This document shows, piece by piece, positions 34,301 through 46,018 of a stretch of 64,000 nt of DNA. Source of the DNA: Antedon mediterranea. Lineage: Eukaryota > Echinodermata > Crinoidea > Comatulida > Antedonidae. The notes under the pieces are model-generated. The model saw only the letters and a program-made list of their open reading frames with translations, did no database searches and was not told where the DNA came from. A program made the position numbers and the translations under genes. The stretch lies in assembly GCF_964355755.1 (NCBI RefSeq), contig NC_092676.1, forward strand, positions 25,586,288-25,650,287, given 5' to 3'. Position 1 is the stretch's first letter. Each line of letters starts with the position of its first letter.

Positions 34301-37300
34301 AACTAGTTTGACAAAAAAAGGATGATGTGCCCAAATAGGGTAGTGATATGCTCAAATATGGTAGTAATATGACATCATCATGTCCATTATGGGCACATCA
34401 CATGTTTTTGTCACATAAAGTATGATAGTGTAGACAGAGCTTAAGTAACAATAGGATTATTCTTACCTGTCTAGAGCTTACTGTTGATTTTGTATCTAGC
34501 TGTCGCACCTTGATTGTCTCTAACTTTTGTTGACTATTTGTAATACTTTCCCTGAAGAAGAAAAAATAAATAGATAACCTAAAAGAATCAGCAATTTTGC
34601 TGACAACATTCCAATAATATCATCACAATATCAACATGTATCATTTTAACATTGATATCCTGACTTCATATAACATCTTGTGTAAAGCTCTGTCTACACT
34701 ATCAAACTAGTTTGACAAAAAAAAGTATGATTTAACCAAATATGGTAGTGATATGCCCACATAATGGTAATGATATGAAATCATCATGTCCATATATGGG
34801 CACATCTGATTTTTTTGTCACATAAAGTTTCATAGTGTAGACAAAGCTTTGTGGCATGCTTGAAGGGGTGGGCTTATACCTAACATGTATTTACACATGT
34901 GGGCTTATGACCAAGTATAGGATTATACCAATCAATATCATCATAACCAATCATCAGCCTCATAAATATTTTTTTTTTCATTATTAATAAGGCTGTTGCT
35001 ATCCTTCATTCATCATAATCATGATATATTCATCATTGACAGACACTCAACAATATGACTACCTCATAAATCACATCAGCTTAGGCAGTACTGTACGTCA
35101 CTGCTACAACATTTTAAAACAACATAATAGGCGTAGTCATAATAATTCTATCCCTATTATGTTGTTTTTAACTTAAACATTAATAATCTGCTTGTGACTC
35201 ATTCTAATGTTAAAAGCACCATTAATAATTGCACTTAAAATAATTAAAAAGAATTATCAAAAGAGATTTATTATTTTGTACAGATAATGTGTTTGCCAAT
35301 TATTTCAGTAATAAAGTCTCTTTCTAGCACAACAAAATTGAGCTTGTGAAACTAGAATCATCAAATGAACAACAATTTTCTGCTAATTACATTGTGCATC
35401 TCATTATATTGATCTGTATGAATATTGGGCGTTCACTGAAACTTAATCTTATGTATCTGGCGAGAGCAATCAAATAATTCTTGCAACTCTAAACACATTG
35501 CCTTGTAGGAAATTGTTAGTTAAAAATAATTTGTAAACTGTATAGTAGAATGCTAATATCAAGGGGAAAATTTTAGGCCCCAAAAAAAGTGTCCCCTTAA
35601 TAGGGTTGGTTTTAGTGTTTAAATTTTATTTATTTTATTTCAACTACTGTACATCCAAGAGCGAAAAATCACCCAATTATAGGATGCCTTAAAAACATTT
35701 AGATATAAATATATGTTAAAACACAGAAAAGTACAATAGGAAACATACAAAAAGGTAATTATACTGTATTCGTTTCTCAGGAAAATGTTCCAAAGGACTG
35801 TATTAAAATGAAAATTGGCAAAAGAACCTATCCAAACCCACTTTTAAAAGGATTGGGTCTAAAATCCTGAATAATTTTATCACTTGTAAATGTAGGCACC
35901 CTAAACATTTTGAGAAGGAAACATAAAACTAGATCCTTTTCCAATTATTCAGTAACGATAAATTTTCCCACTGTAGTGTTAATTACGTTACAGCATCTAA
36001 TTATCATGATTTGTATGCATATTGGGCGTTAACTGTAAGGCAATTCCACAGCTGGTGATATGTCCATTATCTGCTTGTGTATTCAGTACAGCATAGTACT
36101 ATTGGAGATGAGTACGATGATTTTAATTTTGTGACTGATTTATTCACACGTTTCACGGATACAAGGATGATGACCCTAAAAAGTAGCAGTGACCTTTTGT
36201 TTGTTTGTTGGTTGCTTTTATTTTGTCTTGGACACACTGGGCATGGTAAAAATGAGGAATGATGTGTCATTTATTTTTCATAACTTTGTGTGACAGTACG
36301 TTCTATATTTTAGATAATTTTATATTCTCGATATATAAATATGTCTTTGTTGTTTGTTTTTTTATACCTTTTGATATTAAGTTCATTTTATACCAGAATG
36401 TAAATATAACAATTTTAATATTGTACCTTCAATAATAATACGGTAATGTTTGTTTCTCCTGAAATTCAATAAAAAAATGTTGATTTTGCCATTAAAAATT
36501 AATTAAAGTATTTTTTATTTTATTCAATGGAAAATGAGCACAAATGCATGTCGTATTAAATAGATTGTCACCACAAATAACTCTTTATGGAGGTGGATAT
36601 TTCTGTTAGTTCATTTTAAATAAAACAATCAACAATTTTAAAAAATAAATGTGTTTCATATATTACTGTAGCATAAAAAATGAATATACTGTACAGTAAA
36701 GTACCATAAAAATCAATTCTACTGTATATGATACACATTCATGAATTTGTAACATCATCAGATTAGTTATCTACACTATATATGCATGGAGTAATCTTTA
36801 CTCCATGGTATATGCTAGCAAACACAAGTTGTTGACAAACAGTCAATTAATGAGGCGTTATTAGCACTTTCTGTACCTTTGTACAGGGATGAATAATTGC
36901 TATGACATCATAGAAGGATCTAATATCAACCAATCACATGGACTCATGTGTTGGATTGTGCTATCTGAGAAAATGCATGAACTATGATACAAAAAACAAT
37001 AGTACAAATATTACAAATAATATTGTAATGTCATCTTTGCCTATGCCTCACTTTTCCCGTGCCATACTATAAGTGATGGGACATTATCTTTTTTTTGCCT
37101 GAATATAATAACAAATACATATTATATTATATACAGTAAAAGTAATGCCTCCTTGGGAAGATTCATATTAAAGGAGACAGTTTTAAAATAATACAAGGGG
37201 CCATGTTTTATTTAACTACAACTATGAAAGGAGTCATCCCTATAAGGGGACGCTTTGAGGGATATCTCAGGTGTCCCATTAATATCCTACTATATTTCTG

Positions 37301-40300
37301 TTTTAAAACTAATAAATATTTAGCAGATAAATATTCAAAATTGTCTTTAACTATTGAATTGTGTGCTGATCAACTTATTTGGGAACTTCTAAAATGTGTT
37401 TACAAGTTTACAACATTTAAAAAAGTAATAACCACTTAAGACAATAACTGTAAACAAATAAGTTTCTTAACATCAGTAAAGCAACTCAATTACTACAAAT
37501 TTCTCATTATTGCTTATGTCTTGATAAATGGGTAATAAAAATGAAAATCGGATAGCATTAAATTACAATGTTATTTAAGCAAGTCTAGTATATTTTACAG
37601 CAAGCAACAGCAGGTGACCACGTTCAACAATATAATAAATCCAGGTCTCACATTAATCTTCAAGACGTCTGCTGATATAGTCTCGCTGCTAAATGATAAT
37701 AAAATAACCTATTAAACAAATCTATTCAATACTTCTGAAAGGAGTTGTTGACTTGATTTGTACTATTTTCTTATGATGTTATTCAAGCTAACTATTTTAT
37801 TATCTTGTTTGTGAAATAGTACTGTTGTGTAATACTATAATTTAAACAAAAACATGTCACAGACTATAGTATAAGAGTCAAGTAAACTTATAATAAGACC
37901 TCTGTTTGGTATGATGATATTTTTACTCTCAATATAATTTCTTTTACAGACAATTAAAAGAATTTTTTTTGTGTGTAGAATATGCCATTTTAATGTCACA
38001 TATCCACTTTGCCAAAAAATTAGATCGACAAAAATATGATTTACCTGAAAAAAATGTAATTTTAATAAAAAAAATTCAATGGATTTTTGGTTGAATTGAA
38101 TTTAACCATTTATTTTGTCTTTTTTTTAAAAGCAAGTCTAATTTAATTAATCTTCATTTTTCAGGTTTTTGGGGGAGAATACATGTTTATGTTTACCTTA
38201 CTACTAGCAGGTTCAGAGTTTTGTTTCTTATGGTCTCTAATTAGAGGTCTATAAATTATATTTTGTGTTTTTGTAGAGGTATTCGAGTGCTTTTTATACT
38301 TTATATACTTATATTATCAAATATAAGATAGCCAGAAGGCACTAATAAGGTCAAACTAAACTAATATTAAATTACTAATTAAAAACTACTGTATTAATTT
38401 ATCAAAATTAAAAGTAATGTTCACATCAGCTGGAGTACATTAGTAACTGTACATGTGTGGTATTCCAATTTATAAAGTAAACCTATTATCAGTTAATTAA
38501 CATTATAATTAGGTTAATTACTGGTGCTCAAACAACTTGATTGATTTAAAACACCGACAGTACGCCACTGTTCCGAACGATTAGATCAAGAGCGTTTGAA
38601 TCGTGCAGTCAATTTATGCTTGGTTGCAAGTACATTTAACTAGGTGCAAACGTCAATATTGTAGTGTGAAATGTTACAACAAATAGCATAGGAAGGTCTC
38701 TAGTATATGCATCTGATGCTATCCTACAACAATAGGAACACATAAACAAAAATACAACAATAGGAACACATAAACAACTAGAGGGTACTCCGAGAGTACA
38801 AACCTCCGCCTACTGTAAAATTCCCCTACATAAAATTCCCCCTGAATATTTTTTTGTTTACATTTTTTTTTATTAGTTCTAAGTGTAAATATGTTAAAAA
38901 CTGCACACTACAAAGTTGTGGATGACAGTGTGGTGTAATGGTTATGTATCCAGCCTCTCACAGTTGAGATCGCTGGTTCAAGTCCCACTGAGGATTTTTT
39001 TTTTTTTTATTATTTTCTTATTTCTTTTTGTTTTTGTTTTTTGTGGACCTTGATCTTTGACCCTGACCCTTCAAAATTTAACCACAATTATATGATGTGT
39101 CATTGATCATTGTGGCTAAGTTTGGTGACAATCAGATCAAAACTGTGGTCTCTAGGCAGTAAAATAGTTTTTTGTTAGTTGTGACCTTGACCTATGACCT
39201 TTCCCCCTCAAATTCGAACTCGTCCAAGCTTTTTGGGCATAGATCATTGTGTCCAAATTTGGTTAGAATCGGATAAAAACTGTGGCCTCCAGGCTGTTCA
39301 CAGACACACACACAAACACACACACACACAAACATACAGGGGTGAAAACATAACCTCCTTGGCGGAGGTAAAAATATACTGTAATTGAAACACAATAGAA
39401 TGTAAATGGGGGAATAACCTAGGCTGAATTGCGCAGAAACGTGGACAACACATACCAAAACTTTCTACTCCCCTAAGGGTTTCCTCGTTGTTGAGTGCTG
39501 TCACCAAACGGTGCCTGTACGTCTGTCCACAGTGACAGGGGCTTAATTGAGGGACGCAAGAAAGTATCTGCATAGGAGTGTCCCCTGAATAGTGAATGGG
39601 CCTTAGTGGTAAAACATATATTTTCCTCATTCGTTTCACAAGAAAAGTACCCTCTTAATAGGAGTGTCCCCAGAAGAGGGGTGTCCCAAAGGAAGGTTTA
39701 CTTGAATACTGGATAAGCCTTTACAGTATGACCCACTACACTATAAAACTTTAGCAACAGACTATTTAACTATTATATTTTATAGACTGTAATTTTAATG
39801 CCAAACATGGGTGTGGTGACTAAATTATGATCATTAAATTATAAATAGTACAATACATACAGTAGTATGACTGTTGAATTTTAACTGGTAGATTTACATA
39901 CAAAACAAAAGGGTACACAGATGTGACATGCAAAAACTACCTTTATGTTGAAATGGACCCTTCTGATAATATTGACAAGCATGTTACAAGAGCTGTTATG
40001 TATTACTGATATCCCGTTGCTCGGCCAACCGCCCTACCGTGCTAACTGGTTTTGTATTTCTTGTTGGCAACAAAGAACGTACAGATTACGTGCGTAGATA
40101 CCAGTAGCTCTTGAGTATTAGAGCGAGGTCGTAGGTTTGAAATACGATGAGAATAATAATTGTAAAGCGGCCGTCATATGTAAAGCGACATGTATATGCA
40201 ATAGATATACCACGTTCATGAATAAATCAACGTTTCATTTTCTGGTCTGTCTCCTATCAGCTTTACTGTAAATGTCTATTTCTTCCATAAACCTAGAACC

Positions 40301-42589
40301 TTTAACAACTCTTTGTCTCCTTCTTACAATGCTTTTCTGACAGTTTCTCTATCAATACAGTATATGACAATTATCCATGTACAATATTCCTTTCCTACAG
40401 GTATCTTGTGCATCATTTTTCTTTGAACCAAGTTTTATTCTGTAAATCATATCACTATTATAAAATGCTTTTAGTTTCTATAGCACCATTAAATCCTACA
40501 GCAATTTTTTCCCCAAAAAAATGTTGAATGAAGTTTTTCACATAAAAAAAGGCAAACTTACACTACAGCAATTTCAATTTTTTTTTCTCATAAATTGTCT
40601 CCTTTTATTGTTTTTAGTTGTGATCTAATCAATATTAATTGGTTTGAAGGAGGTTTGCGCAGTTTTTTGGGGTTTTGCACAGTTTAGCAAAACCCTACAC
40701 CATGAAAGTGTCAAAATCTATGATTTTCCACTCTTTCTTTTCTTTTTCACTGGACACTCTGGGCTACAGGTAAAATCTGGGTTTCTCAAATTATTCTTTT
40801 TCACAATGTATTCTGAATTGTAAGGAATTCGGGACCAATATGAAAATTCTGATAATTGATCATTTTGAGAGAGTTGATGGTTTATTACAGTAATATCGTC
40901 GACATTTCATAAATGAGATCGAATTTGTTAAGTAGGTCAAAGGAGCCAAAATGAAAATTGCAAACAGCAACATTTCAATGATGTCACTGCATAATTTTCA
41001 GGTACACTCACATGACCATACTCTGTAATTATAATCTGAAAGCAGATTTGTAATCTATTTATCTGGACTTCTTAGATAACGATGATATTGCACTTTTAAA
41101 TCCAATTTTAATTTCCTCTCCTTGTCAAACTAATTCAATTATAATTCATATTTATTAATCCTGTATTACATTATTATTTATTAATTTTACAAGAAGATAA
41201 CAAGTCATTCATTTTAATATTCAACTTATTTCAATATTCACATTATTAAAGAATCTGCAGTGACACTTCTGTATATATTACAAATTTAATGTTGCGATGT
41301 GTTTTTCTGAATGATCGTACGATCAAAATAGCGATCAACTAACGTTTATGTTCCCAACTAATCATCCATTCATAAAAGTACTGATGAAGAAGTCAATCTG
41401 TGGCGACTATAGGATGGACCCCAGACCTGACTTTCTTCGACTTTTTTTTAAATAATAGAAAGTTTAGAATAGTTTGTTAGGATAGGAATGTACAATGTAT
41501 AATGTTTATCAAAACTTTGTATATAAATTATGATGGGAAAACAGTTATTTGATTACTAGATATGTTCATTTAATTAATAAAATAATTAATTTGATGAACC
41601 AAAAGTAAATAGGGATCACACTGACTTGACTGATCAATAAGGGGAGAAGGGGGGGGGGGAAGGGAAAGTTTCTTCCAAAAAATGGTTACTAGACCCCATT
41701 TACACTTACGATTTAGGCCGGCCCTGGGTCGGCCCTGGGTCGGCAATTGATAAGTGTAAATACTCCAAAAAGTTAGGCCGGCCCTGGGCCGGACGCAGAT
41801 CTGGGCCACCTCTCCAGGTAGGTTCAGGAGCGGCTTTTACGTTTGGGCCGGCTTGCGCAGTGAACCGTGAACAACGTTTGACCTTTTTATGAGGTTGTTG
41901 TTATGACGATCCGACATTCTCAGTACATACCGTACCTTCCTCCTTTTCGGGCGACAATTTGTTTTCTTCATTATATAGTTAAATTTATTTTCAGACATCT
42001 TCTTTCAATAAAGTATTCCTCCGCTTGTTTCGCATATACATAAAATATAGCCATAATATATATAAAACAGTGGGGTTCATTTTGTTTTTAATGGGACAAA
42101 AAACAACAATACAGTATAAATATAAAACGGTCGGTTCGCGCGGAGAGTTGAATTGACGATCGAGAGAGAAAAATGTAAACAAACTGTACTTCGTATCCCA
42201 GCATGCAATGGTACTTCCGATAAAATTATTTACGACCAGTAATCTGCGTCGCTAGTGTAAACGCTCTGGGGCCGGCCTAAAAGGTAAATATTTGCAACCG
42301 GCCCAGGACCGGCCCTGGACCCAAACGTAAGTGTAAATGGGGTCTATTACATAGCCTGAAGAGAAAAGTATGTTACAAACATCAAGCATAAAATAATATG
42401 AAAAAATCTGATCTGAAATTAAACTCACTTGAGTCCAGTTTTTAGGCTGTCTAGGATAAGCTGTGTTCGCTGAGGCCTGGGTATTCTGGGCATGATTTTG
42501 TGAATGTTCCGGCCCAGCTGGTTCATTCTCATCGGCTTCTTGTGTTTGAGCCGTCGCTGCACCGGAGGGCTAGCAAAGCTACCGATGTT
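25206..42589 (-). CDS. RIPOR: RIPOR family (FAM65) Rho-interacting cell polarization regulator, 21 common exons
   Basis: Coding exons in transcript order: 42429-42589, 34467-34551, 33927-33950, 33409-33437, 33185-33258, 32951-33045, 32227-32334, 31921-32046, 31525-31614, 31211-31272, 30771-30879, 30018-30224, 29569-29702, 28820-29309, 28281-28413, 27658-27816, 27032-27181, 26427-26623, 26001-26084, 25641-25731, 25206-25309. All have GT/AG edges and matching phases, and sum to 904 codons including the stop. Family hallmarks: YNLDKQVK-x-x-ERYIRKLQFHL coiled coil, GFARVCRGD, FKYGQQKWK, VTEIRGI, NENGTIKMNMTVSW, then a disordered linker, then a helical ARM-like C-terminus (LGAFGPLK, LDQLVYLLRCDVDDVKTTAKEAL, GDEGHEAFE). 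Vertebrate RIPORs bind active Rho GTPases and act in cell polarity and migration. Length is normal for the family. The N-terminus comes from alternative exons upstream. Confidence 0.92.
25427..25553. mobile_element. Short inverted-repeat element, family B, copy 1
   Basis: Ends GGTTCCTCACTAGGACGCAAC and a reverse-complement-like GTTGTGTCTCTAGTGGGAACC. The inside has an inverted GACCAAT / ATTGGTC pair. A relative lies at about 30,380-30,546. It lies in the last RIPOR intron. Confidence 0.7.
26200..26623 (-). CDS. RIPOR: RIPOR ARM-like exon with tandemly repeated 3' end and donor
   Basis: Acceptor at 26,624-26,625. The unique part encodes ELTANLHPANPDLPKVL and LLPSGNLQALGILLLE. It then enters four tandem 75 bp units (26,200-26,500), each encoding a 25-residue block with VRMYLESIN-x-NDEI-R-QK. 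In three of them the block is followed by a good donor, GTAAGTG (exon ends at 26,427, 26,352 or 26,277). All three donors leave phase 0, matching the next exon at 26,084. The frame stays open through all units, so isoforms with 0, 1 or 2 extra 25-residue blocks are possible. The fourth unit is degenerate and its donor is out of phase. Confidence 0.8.
27318..27590. repeat. Three tandem copies of a ~93 bp intronic repeat
   Basis: Units start AGCAGGAxTACTCAAAAAGT at 27,318, 27,410 and about 27,503. Each contains TTTCATAGCTAGAACACATG or a diverged version of it. It lies in the RIPOR intron just downstream of exon 27,658-27,816. Confidence 0.85.
30380..30546. mobile_element. Short inverted-repeat element, family B, copy 2
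   Basis: Ends AAAGCTTCCCACATGAAC and GTCCTAGTGCGAACCAAGCTTT. The inside GATTGGTCAAATC and AACCAATGATAAGTGA match copy 1 at 25,427-25,553. Confidence 0.65.
30608..30752. mobile_element. Palindromic MITE, family A, copy 2
   Basis: Same termini and inner dyad as the other family A copies. The CCATATATGG arm comes first, and the right end reads TTTGATAGTGTAGACAGAAC. Confidence 0.82.
31387..31450. repeat. Minisatellite, 14 bp x about 4
   Basis: Repeated CATTTATTTAACAA in the RIPOR intron upstream of exon 31,211-31,272. Confidence 0.85.
32472..32665. mobile_element. MITE with long terminal inverted repeats, family C
   Basis: A left arm with CAACTCAGACAGCGTC and ACGAGGCCTGACAA is mirrored by a right arm with TTGTCAGGCCTCGT and GACGCTATCTGAGTTG. 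The flanks are TAAG / CTTTA. Total length is about 190 bp; one copy seen. Confidence 0.82.
32758..32911. mobile_element. Palindromic MITE, family A, copy 3
   Basis: Starts TAAGCTTTGTCAACAATATC and ends TTTGATAGTGTAAACATAGC. It lies in the RIPOR intron next to exon 32,951-33,045. Confidence 0.85.
33927..33950 (-). CDS. RIPOR: RIPOR 24-nt microexon
   Basis: Encodes GFHYNLDK between an AG at 33,951-33,952 and a GT at 33,925-33,926. It is phase 0 on both sides. The LDK joins the next 29-nt exon (33,409-33,437) to restore the conserved family segment. Confidence 0.8.
34277..34443. mobile_element. Palindromic MITE, family A, copy 4
   Basis: Starts TAAGGTCTACGGTCTGCACT and ends GATAGTGTAGACAGAGCTTA; the inner AAATATGGTAGTAATATGAC block is intact. 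Confidence 0.88.
34683..34850. mobile_element. Palindromic MITE, family A, copy 5
   Basis: Starts TAAAGCTCTGTCTACACTAT and ends ATAGTGTAGACAAAGCTTT, about 240 bp from copy 4. Confidence 0.88.
34851..38780. other. RIPOR long-intron sequence, no gene
   Basis: Part of the ~7.9 kb intron between exons 42,429-42,589 and 34,467-34,551. AT-rich; open frames here are short and carry no domain or splice pattern. Confidence 0.5.
38781..39372. mobile_element. Composite repeat with inverted ACCTCCGCC / GGCGGAGGT ends and an internal tRNA-like segment
   Basis: The left end reads CTAGAGGGTACTCCGAGAG then ACCTCCGCC. The right end reads ATAACCTCCTTGGCGGAGGT. Inside are a tRNA-like head at 38,926-38,995 (GTGTGGTGTAATGGTTATG and GCTGGTTCAAGTCCC), a T-rich tract, two ~130 bp imperfect repeats (GTGACCTTGACC-like start, CTGTGGxCTCxAGGC-like end), and a CA-rich tract at 39,302-39,340. 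I have seen this end motif in many marine invertebrate genomes but cannot name the class. Confidence 0.65.
39373..41689. other. RIPOR long-intron sequence, no gene
   Basis: No coding signal. Weakly tRNA-like strings at 40,005-40,145 are not clear enough to call. Confidence 0.45.
41690..42346. mobile_element. Non-autonomous DNA element with GC-rich inverted ends
   Basis: Perfect ends TAGACCCCATTTACACTTAC and its reverse complement, followed by repeated GGCCGGCCCTGG motifs at both ends. It is about 657 bp and much more GC-rich at its ends than its surroundings. The right end is only ~80 bp from RIPOR exon 42,429-42,589. It has no transposase frame. Confidence 0.82.
42429..42589 (-). CDS. RIPOR: First common RIPOR exon, target of all alternative 5' exons
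   Basis: Begins in phase 0 after an AG and encodes NIGSFASPPVQRRLKHKKP followed by a basic segment with LGRNIHKIMPR. This corresponds to the SQSFAGF...RR and KK-rich N-terminal segment of vertebrate RIPORs. It ends two bases into a lysine codon completed by exon 34,467-34,551. Confidence 0.88.
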
Positions 42590-45089
42590 CTACAGACAGA
42601 AAAACAAAACTCTAATTAAATTGATATATCAGTTTTTTTTAAATAGAAGCAGTAAAATTAAGACATTTCATTAAAAAAAAAATGATGAAATCAATGTTGT
42701 TTATTAGTAGACTTGCCAAACTAAATTAAGAAACTTGGATGAGAATGAAATGTTCAAATAAGGAAAAACAAACTTCATAAAAACAGTGTTCTGTTACTAA
42801 ATAAGCACAGTATTTATTTTTCTAGACAATATACACAGTGCGGTACTACAGTAGTCGCCCACCCACTGTGTAGTCCGTTTTTTTTTAACATTACAAAAGA
42901 GACATTGTTTTGGCAGAAGAAAGTGTCCATAAAAAAATATAAAACGACTCTTTTAAAATAAGATTAATGATTATGGTATGTAGTAATAGCATCAATAAAT
43001 GCGTCATTTCACAGACAACAACAACATTAATTACCTTTCACTTTCAGGCATATACAGTAAATAAACTATATTACTTTGGTAGTACCGTCATACAGTAGTA
43101 CAATTATAATGTTCCTAGTAAAAACGTAATTCACTTTTAATTAATGATTTTGTGACAAAGTTATTAACTGCCTATCCAAATAGATTGTGACCTTTTCCTT
43201 TCACACTGATGATGCTATACAGCAACGACCAACATTATCATGTGATGTAGTTTATAAGTGAAAGCAAGACGGTATGATAACATTATATCTATCAGCACAA
43301 CAGATACCATTAATAGCGCAGTTTGAACTTTCATTTTCATGCATGTATACATAGAGATTTATTTAGTAGTAGGCTGGCGTCCGTATCAAGCCTTTAGCTT
43401 TGTTTACAGAGAGGTGCTTTTCCCAAAAAAGGAGGAAAGAGAGAGAGTGTTAAGCAAGCACTATGACCTTGGGGACCAACGAGAGGGGGGTGGGGAGAGG
43501 CTACGAAAGAAAATATTTTTTTGGTCTACAGTAAATGAAGGAGTGGGTCAAATATTTTTATGAGCCATGCTTTTACTGTTGGTCTCAAGTTTGAATAATG
43601 CACTGCCTCTGGGTGTCTGTATAGAACACCCAATTTGATGATTAACTACAGTATAGAATTATATATTTATGTTTATCCTTGTTAATGTTATTTTGCCACC
43701 AGCACTATCAGGAGAGTCTTTTATAGCGATATTTTTTGCTTTTTGACAATCCGCCAGGATAGTGTTCTGCGCTTTTTCTCTGCTTGTTGTTGTTCTATGT
43801 TATTTAAATGCTTTTTGTATTTTTTTGTTTTGTTTTATTTTTTCTGGATAATAAATGAATATGAATATATGAATATATTCAATAGTCCAAATACATTGAT
43901 TGATCGAAATATGTTTAAACATAGTTACTGTATCATTAAATTGTGTGCACAGTGTGGTTTATTAAAACACAACAACTATTGTCCTAAAAACTGGAGAAAA
44001 TTCATTGTACAGTACAGTATAATTTATATAATAATTACATTTTTCTTGCTTAATGTAAACACAAACTGTATTACATGTAATTAAAATAAATCTAACTTTA
44101 TTTACCTTGCCCCAAATAGTGGGCATAAAACGGTTTAAAATCAAGTCTTTCAGACAGCTCTATAGTTATAACTTACAGTAAAGTAAACGTTTTAATAAAA
44201 AGTTAACATTCCGTCTAACTTAACATTTAAACAATATCTATGAAAGAGTGATTTACCTGTAGCTTGCGATCAAAGCAACGAAAAAACAACTCAAAACATC
44301 CACAATTATACATGGATACATTCAACAAAGAACAATTCAGTAAAGAAAAGTAAATAAATCCTTAAAGGCGATTGTCACTTAATTAGCACCACTGTGAGGT
44401 TAATAAGAAAATGAATTTAAAACAAATGCAAAAGTTAATATAGTCGTCTGTTGGAACAAAATCATTATCAGTCCTCCACAGACTTTAACACATGAAAAGT
44501 CCATTTATGGATAATAATATCCATTCTATAAATGTCAAATCTATCGATAACGCATGTTGAAATAATTACTAAAAGTTTCATCTGCAATCTGCAGGTATTC
44601 AAAGAACGATCTACAAAGGAAATGTCAAAAGTCTTAGATGCTAAAAACGAAATTTGAACTTTCTTTTTAGCACATGGTTTTAGAAAAGAAATCTGGCGCC
44701 AATTCAAGGTATTAAGATTTACACTGTCAGATAATTAATATACTGTAAGATATGAAATGAACAGAAATATATCATATTAACTTTGATAATAGAAAGTTGA
44801 TGCTTATACAGTAGTAACGTTTTTAACGTTGATAATAGGAAGGTAAAGTAAGATAATAGTGTAAGGAAGGTATTAAAGTACTTATACTACTTTATTGAAA
44901 TATGCACTCCTGTACTGTAGGGACTTGTGTCCTGGCCTAGCCAACAGTGTCCGTGGCGGTCCAGAAAGTAAGGAAATAGTTTCAACTTTTCTTTACATTT
45001 TTTTTACTTTCTATGTACGGTAGTCAAATAGTTATCCTGTTTTGAGAGATTTTCTATTTTTTCAGGAGTTTCAGTTTGGGGAGAGATTA
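42590..45089. other. RIPOR intron sequence
   Basis: No coding signal. AATAAATGAATATGAATATA at about 43,850 resembles a LINE 3' microsatellite tail. A donor-like CTACAG/GTAAAT on the minus strand at 44,257 could mark a non-coding first exon, but nothing else supports it. Confidence 0.4.
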
Positions 45090-46018
45090 ACGCCCGTATT
45101 CTTAAACCGGACTTTAGTCGTAGTTCGAGCTAAAACTAAAAAAATGACGTCATTTTAATTCATAAACCGAACTTCAACTAAATCACCGACTAAATCAGGC
45201 CAACCTCGACTAAATCGAGACGGATTTTGATCGATTTTTTTAGTCCTGGAGGGGGCAGACTAAATGGTCGACTAAATGGTTTTAAACGATGTTTATAAAA
45301 AACGTAACAGTCATTGAGTTGTTATATTGGCCAGATATTGAAGAATGAAATATCTATATTTATATTAGCTTAATTAAATATACATTGGTGTAAATTATAA
45401 TAATGAAAATCATCTTTATTTACAACTGTATACAAATTACATTATTTTCTTCGCGCAAGTCCGACTTGAGCTACGTCACGCCATAGCGACAATGACAGAT
45501 GCGGCAATTCACCACGCGATGGAATGTTTAGGGGGCCTAGCGCTTTCTTGTCACGCTATGAAGTGCGTGGTTCGTCACGATCATACTTTGTTGGGGTCCT
45601 AGAAAATATAAAAGTTACCGTACCGCCATGGTTCCTAAATATATTTTGAAGATTTTGTTTGTTGTTAATCAAATATACTTCACTGTTAAATTAATACTGA
45701 TCTTGTTCTAATAATTAACGATTAAAATTATTTTTCATGTATATAGTCCCGATGTGTAAAAAGTGTTGTAAGAAAATGGAAAGTGATATCAATGCGCAAA
45801 ATTTCGTCTGCTCCTCAAATACTCTCTTGTCATTGGCCAATGTATAGCCTTTGTTACCCAGACGTGTGCAACTCGACTAAAAGCTCGACTTCATTAAGTC
45901 GAACTGCAAACTTCGACTAATTCGTTTTTGAATCGAATTTGAAGTAATAGCTCGAACTACGACTTTTTCAAGTCGAACTTCGAACTACGACTAAAGTCCG
46001 GTTTAAGAATACGGGCGT
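45090..46018. mobile_element. Non-autonomous DNA transposon with 39 bp perfect terminal inverted repeats
   Basis: The first 39 bases (starting ACGCCCGTATTCTTAAACCG) are the exact reverse complement of the last 39. Subterminal regions repeat CGACTAAAT- and TCGAACT-type motifs. It is about 929 bp with no transposase frame, and the central part is GC-richer. No clear target-site duplication is seen. The length and ends would suit a PIF/Harbinger-like element, but this is a guess. Confidence 0.88.

Noticed and set aside
38926-38995. Functional tRNA gene
   Set aside because: A and B boxes are present but the acceptor stem does not pair well, and it lies within a repeat element.
39192-39639. Overlapping frames on both strands
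   Set aside because: They lie across a repeat element and a CA-rich tract, with no domain or splice context.
40005-40145. tRNA-like or SINE sequence
   Set aside because: Only a weak B-box-like GTAGGTTTGAAATAC; ends and family could not be defined.
44257-44300. Additional RIPOR 5' exon
   Set aside because: A CTACAG/GTAAAT donor is present but there is no in-frame ATG and no other support.
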